Assembly: GCA_021156365.1 (NCBI GenBank)
Contig: JAJNDK010000007.1
Span: 186,001-250,000 of the forward strand
Direction: 5' to 3'
Origin: Bacteroidota bacterium
GTDB taxonomy: Bacteria; Bacteroidota; Bacteroidia; B-17B0; Aurantibacillaceae
Length of the DNA: 64,000 bases
Of the stretch, positions 61,175-64,000 are shown in pieces (positions within the stretch are counted from its first letter, which is position 1; the number at the start of each line of letters is the position of its first letter). Position numbers and translations under genes: made by a program. The notes beneath the pieces were generated by a model that had not been told where the DNA came from, made no database searches, and saw only the letters and a program-made list of their open reading frames with translations.

Positions 61175-63076
61175 ATGATAAAACCCCGCGACATATTGGC
61201 CCGTTACTGGGGTTATGACAATTTCAGGCCCGGCCAGGAAGAAATTGTTAAATCCGTACTGGACGGGAAGGATACACTTGCTCTGCTGCCAACCGGCGGC
61301 GGAAAATCCATTTGTTTTCAGGTGCCTGCCCTGGCGCAGGATGGTTTGTGCCTCGTTATATCCCCGCTGATAGCCCTGATGAACGACCAGGTGGAAAACC
61401 TCATGAAACGGGGCATCAAAGCGATGGCCATTACTTCGGCCATGAACTGGCACGAGATCCGCATCGCCTTTTCCAACTGCATCAACGGGAATTATAAGTT
61501 CCTGTATGTTTCGCCTGAACGGATGCAGACGGAGGTTTTCCTCAAGAATTTGCATGATCTTTCCATCAGCATGATAGCAGTGGATGAGGCGCATTGTATC
61601 TCCCAATGGGGTTATGATTTTCGTCCCAGCTACCTGAAGATCGCAGAATTGCGCGATTCGCTGCCGAAGGTTCCCATTATTGCACTCACGGCCAGCGCTA
61701 CACAAAAAGTAATAGTAGATATCCAGGAGAAGCTGCATTTTAAGGATCAGCAGGTTTTTAAATCCAGCTTTGCCCGCCCCAATCTGCATTACATTGTGCA
61801 GCCGGAGGAAGATAAGATCGGCAGGCTGTTTTCCATTTGCAACAAAATAAAAGGAACAGGAGTGGTGTATGTGCGTAATCGCCGCAAAACGGTAGAGACT
61901 GCGATGCTCCTGAGCCAGCACGGGATCACAGCCGACTATTACCATGCCGGTCTTTCATCGGATGACCGGAAAACAAAACAGGCAAACTGGATCGCAGACA
62001 AGACACGTGTTATTGTAGCCACCAATGCTTTTGGAATGGGGATCGACAAACCGGATGTACGATTTGTGGTGCATCTCGATCTGCCGGACAGCCTCGAAGC
62101 TTACTTCCAGGAAGCAGGCAGGGGAGGGCGCGATGGGAAAACAGCCTATGCAGTGCTTCTGTTCCAGGAAATGGATGCAGAGCAATTAAAACAATCCATC
62201 GAGCTTTCGTTTCCTTCCTTCGATGATATCAAACAAACCTATGCAGCTATTTCCAATTACTGCCAGGTAGCGATAGGAGCGGGTTTGGGAATGGCCTACG
62301 ATTTGGACCTCGATGCGATCAGCAGTAATTATAAACTAAAACCCGCTACTGTTTTTAATTCCGTACGGTTCCTTGAAAAGGAAGGATATCTCTCTTACCA
62401 GGATAATTCCTTCGAACAATCGAAAGTATTGTTGTTGTATAACAAAGAAGATCTGTATAATTTCGAGATCAAGTATCCGAAGTTCGAGCGGGTGCTGAAA
62501 TCACTGCTGCGTAATTACGGCGGCCTGTTCGAACAGCATACCTACATCAATGAGAACCAATTGGCCAACCGTTTAATGATGCGCCCGGAGGAATTAAAAG
62601 AACAGTTAACGCGTCTTCACAAAATGGAAGTGCTGGAGTATATTCCCAAATCGCAATTGCCGAAGATCATCTATACAGCCAACCGTATTGATAATAAACA
62701 CCTGGATTTTTTGCCGGAGAATTACAAAAAGCTGAAACAGGTGGCAGAAGAACGTGCAGCTGCTGTGATCCGCTATGCAAAAGAAAAGCATGTGTGCCGC
62801 AACCGTTTGCTCCTTGCTTATTTTGATGAAACGAACATCAAGGATTGCGGACACTGTGATGTATGTCTGAAAAAGAAACGCGATGAACACAGCTCGGAGC
62901 TCGACAGCCTCTCCACACAGATCCTGAATGTATTGCACAACCACCCGCATAAGTTAGACGAGCTGATCAGCCTCTTCTACCGGCATGATAAAGTATTGGT
63001 AGTAGAATCCATCAATGAGCTGGCAGAAGCCAATGAGATTGTAATTACGAGAGAGAAACTGGTGAGGCTGAAATGA
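61175..63076 (+). CDS. recQ: ATP-dependent DNA helicase RecQ
   Basis: The 633-residue SF2 helicase has motif 0 (FRPGQEEIV), Walker A PTGGGKS (residues 39-45), DEAH in VDEAHCISQWGYDFRPSY (near 138), motif V TNAFGMGIDKPDVRFVVH and motif VI QEAGRGGRDG. The RecQ zinc-binding region has CRNRLLLAYFDE and CGHCDVC, near residues 540-565. A winged-helix/RQC region is present; the HRDC domain of E. coli RecQ is not evident. It unwinds recombination and replication intermediates. The stop overlaps the next start (ATGA). Confidence 0.97.
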   Translation: MIKPRDILARYWGYDNFRPGQEEIVKSVLDGKDTLALLPTGGGKSICFQVPALAQDGLCLVISPLIALMNDQVENLMKRGIKAMAITSAMNWHEIRIAFSNCINGNYKFLYVSPERMQTEVFLKNLHDLSISMIAVDEAHCISQWGYDFRPSYLKIAELRDSLPKVPIIALTASATQKVIVDIQEKLHFKDQQVFKSSFARPNLHYIVQPEEDKIGRLFSICNKIKGTGVVYVRNRRKTVETAMLLSQHGITADYYHAGLSSDDRKTKQANWIADKTRVIVATNAFGMGIDKPDVRFVVHLDLPDSLEAYFQEAGRGGRDGKTAYAVLLFQEMDAEQLKQSIELSFPSFDDIKQTYAAISNYCQVAIGAGLGMAYDLDLDAISSNYKLKPATVFNSVRFLEKEGYLSYQDNSFEQSKVLLLYNKEDLYNFEIKYPKFERVLKSLLRNYGGLFEQHTYINENQLANRLMMRPEELKEQLTRLHKMEVLEYIPKSQLPKIIYTANRIDNKHLDFLPENYKKLKQVAEERAAAVIRYAKEKHVCRNRLLLAYFDETNIKDCGHCDVCLKKKRDEHSSELDSLSTQILNVLHNHPHKLDELISLFYRHDKVLVVESINELAEANEIVITREKLVRLK

Positions 63077-63834
63077 AAAAGAGCGTTTTGTATATATGTT
63101 TTTTGCTGCCTCTTCTTTTGACAGGACAAACGAATCTCGTAACGATCAGTAAAGCTTACGAAACAGACACCGAACCGTATGTCAGTTATAAATGGATCCT
63201 CAATGGAAAAGTGCTGGGACCAAAAACAAAGACCATAAAGGTGAAAACGCATTATCCGCTTTTTGATACGATAATTTTTATGAATGGTGTATCCCGGGAA
63301 AAAGTGATCACCCGATTTAAGCCGGGCAAAAAATATGTGATAACTCTTGGTTGCTGTGATGCAGGATTTGATATACATGATGCAGAACCCAGACACTATG
63401 AGAGACTATTTGACTCGATCCCCGACTGGCAATATGATTCGATCCGGCTAAGCGAAGAAAATCCCCCGATCGATTTTAATGTAATTAATCATATCTCAAA
63501 AGATACACTGATAGGTTTGTATGCAGATTTATATGCCTGCCTTGGAAATGGGTTTATGCTTAAAAATAATATGCATAAAAGGGATCTTTGGCCTTCTAAA
63601 TCGGGTTATGCAGATAACAGGGATTTTATCATGGTTGCCGTGCGAAAAGACACGTTGTTACCTGAAGTATGGGATAATGGATGGTTTCGTATAGATGAAA
63701 ATGAAGGGTTCAATCTCTGGTGCGAAAGCATACGTGTTGTAACAAAAGTGCAGGTTCGGTTTATGTATCATGAAAAAATACTCGCGGTATATGATGCAAA
63801 AAGAAAAAGGTTGAAGTTGAAGATTCTTAACTGA
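63073..63834 (+). CDS. Exported hypothetical protein coupled to recQ
   Basis: The 253-residue protein has an N-terminal signal sequence (MKKSVLYICFLLPLLLTGQ); it could be cleaved after TGQ. The mature part is beta-rich with two Cys in TLGCCDAGFD and LWCESIRVV. No family recognised. It overlaps recQ by four bases, so it is translated from the recQ message although a functional link is not apparent. Confidence 0.78.
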   Translation: MKKSVLYICFLLPLLLTGQTNLVTISKAYETDTEPYVSYKWILNGKVLGPKTKTIKVKTHYPLFDTIIFMNGVSREKVITRFKPGKKYVITLGCCDAGFDIHDAEPRHYERLFDSIPDWQYDSIRLSEENPPIDFNVINHISKDTLIGLYADLYACLGNGFMLKNNMHKRDLWPSKSGYADNRDFIMVAVRKDTLLPEVWDNGWFRIDENEGFNLWCESIRVVTKVQVRFMYHEKILAVYDAKRKRLKLKILN

Positions 63835-63841
63835 GGATCGT

Positions 63842-64000
63842 TTATTTCCCCCCTCCTTCTACCAGGAACATCAATGCTTTGATACGTGTGATGGTATTTT
63901 CCGGGCAGCTTTTGTCGAGCAGTGAATAGTATTGTTTTTTATAGCTAAAGGTGATAATGTGTGGAATGCAGGTACTGGCAGGCAATGTTTTCACTGCTTT
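63842..64000 (-). CDS. C-terminal fragment of an unidentified protein, cut by the window end
   Basis: On the minus strand the frame is open from base 64000 to the TAA at 63842-63844, giving 52 visible residues ending IKALMFLVEGGGK. It includes FSYKKQYYSLLDKSCPEN and two Cys. Too short to assign. Convergent with the recQ-linked gene, 7 bases apart. Confidence 0.6.
   Translation of the reverse strand, partial: KAVKTLPASTCIPHIITFSYKKQYYSLLDKSCPENTITRIKALMFLVEGGGK

Noticed and set aside
61151-61945. 264-residue minus-strand ORF
   Set aside because: It is antisense to recQ helicase motifs and spans the recQ promoter.
1-64000. tRNA, rRNA or tmRNA genes
   Set aside because: No cloverleaf-like stretch with a T-arm GTTCGAATC-type sequence or ribosomal RNA segment was found when reading the intergenic regions.

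Overview
The window is chromosomal DNA from a member of the phylum Bacteroidota, most likely a free-living relative of the Chitinophagales/Sphingobacteriales. Three things point there. At least eight predicted secreted proteins end in a type IX secretion system (T9SS) C-terminal sorting domain. Many genes have the Bacteroidota -7 box TAnnTTTG, some with a TTTG/TTG about 19-22 bases upstream. Shine-Dalgarno sequences are weak or absent. No rRNA, tRNA, CRISPR array, transposase or prophage was recognised.

Layout. 1-15.3 kb: surface and secreted proteins (M43 metalloprotease, four tiny hydrophobic ORFs, LRR protein, RecB-like helicase-nuclease, subtilisin-like protease, PAP2_C lipid enzyme, kelch-like protein, a 1289-residue surface protein). 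15.5-19.6 kb: housekeeping block rplM-rpsI-rpsB-tsf, then pyrH and frr. 19.8-22.9 kb: nucleotide-sugar genes for a di-acetamido uronic acid. 23-27 kb: tandem DUF4139 paralogues. 27-32.3 kb: tandem trio of T9SS paralogues. 32.5-34.5 kb: rfbB and a WbpP-like epimerase. 34.5-39.2 kb: PAS protein, repeat-rich intergenic DNA, tcdA, TatD, DUF1456 and NYN genes.

39.2-51.8 kb is the most unusual part. Twelve co-directional minus-strand genes lie between a strong Bacteroidota promoter (51739-51769) and a stem-loop terminator (39163-39192). They encode a trypsin-like protease with a histone-H1-like tail, an N-acetylmuramoyl-L-alanine amidase, a phospholipase D-like enzyme and a DUF900 alpha/beta hydrolase. 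None of these four has a recognisable signal peptide. With them come several envelope proteins that do have signal peptides or membrane segments, two of which share a repeated two-helix module. Directly upstream of the promoter sit three CGTA-N4-TACG palindromes at an exact 24-base period, which looks like an activator array. I do not recognise this gene set as a described system; it is my candidate for the undescribed one.

52-64 kb: cupin, YdeI-like, two WG-repeat-type proteins, a soluble V4R histidine kinase, a sodium:solute symporter, recR, a choice-of-anchor-B T9SS protein, recQ with a coupled lipoprotein-like or secreted protein, and a gene cut by the window end.
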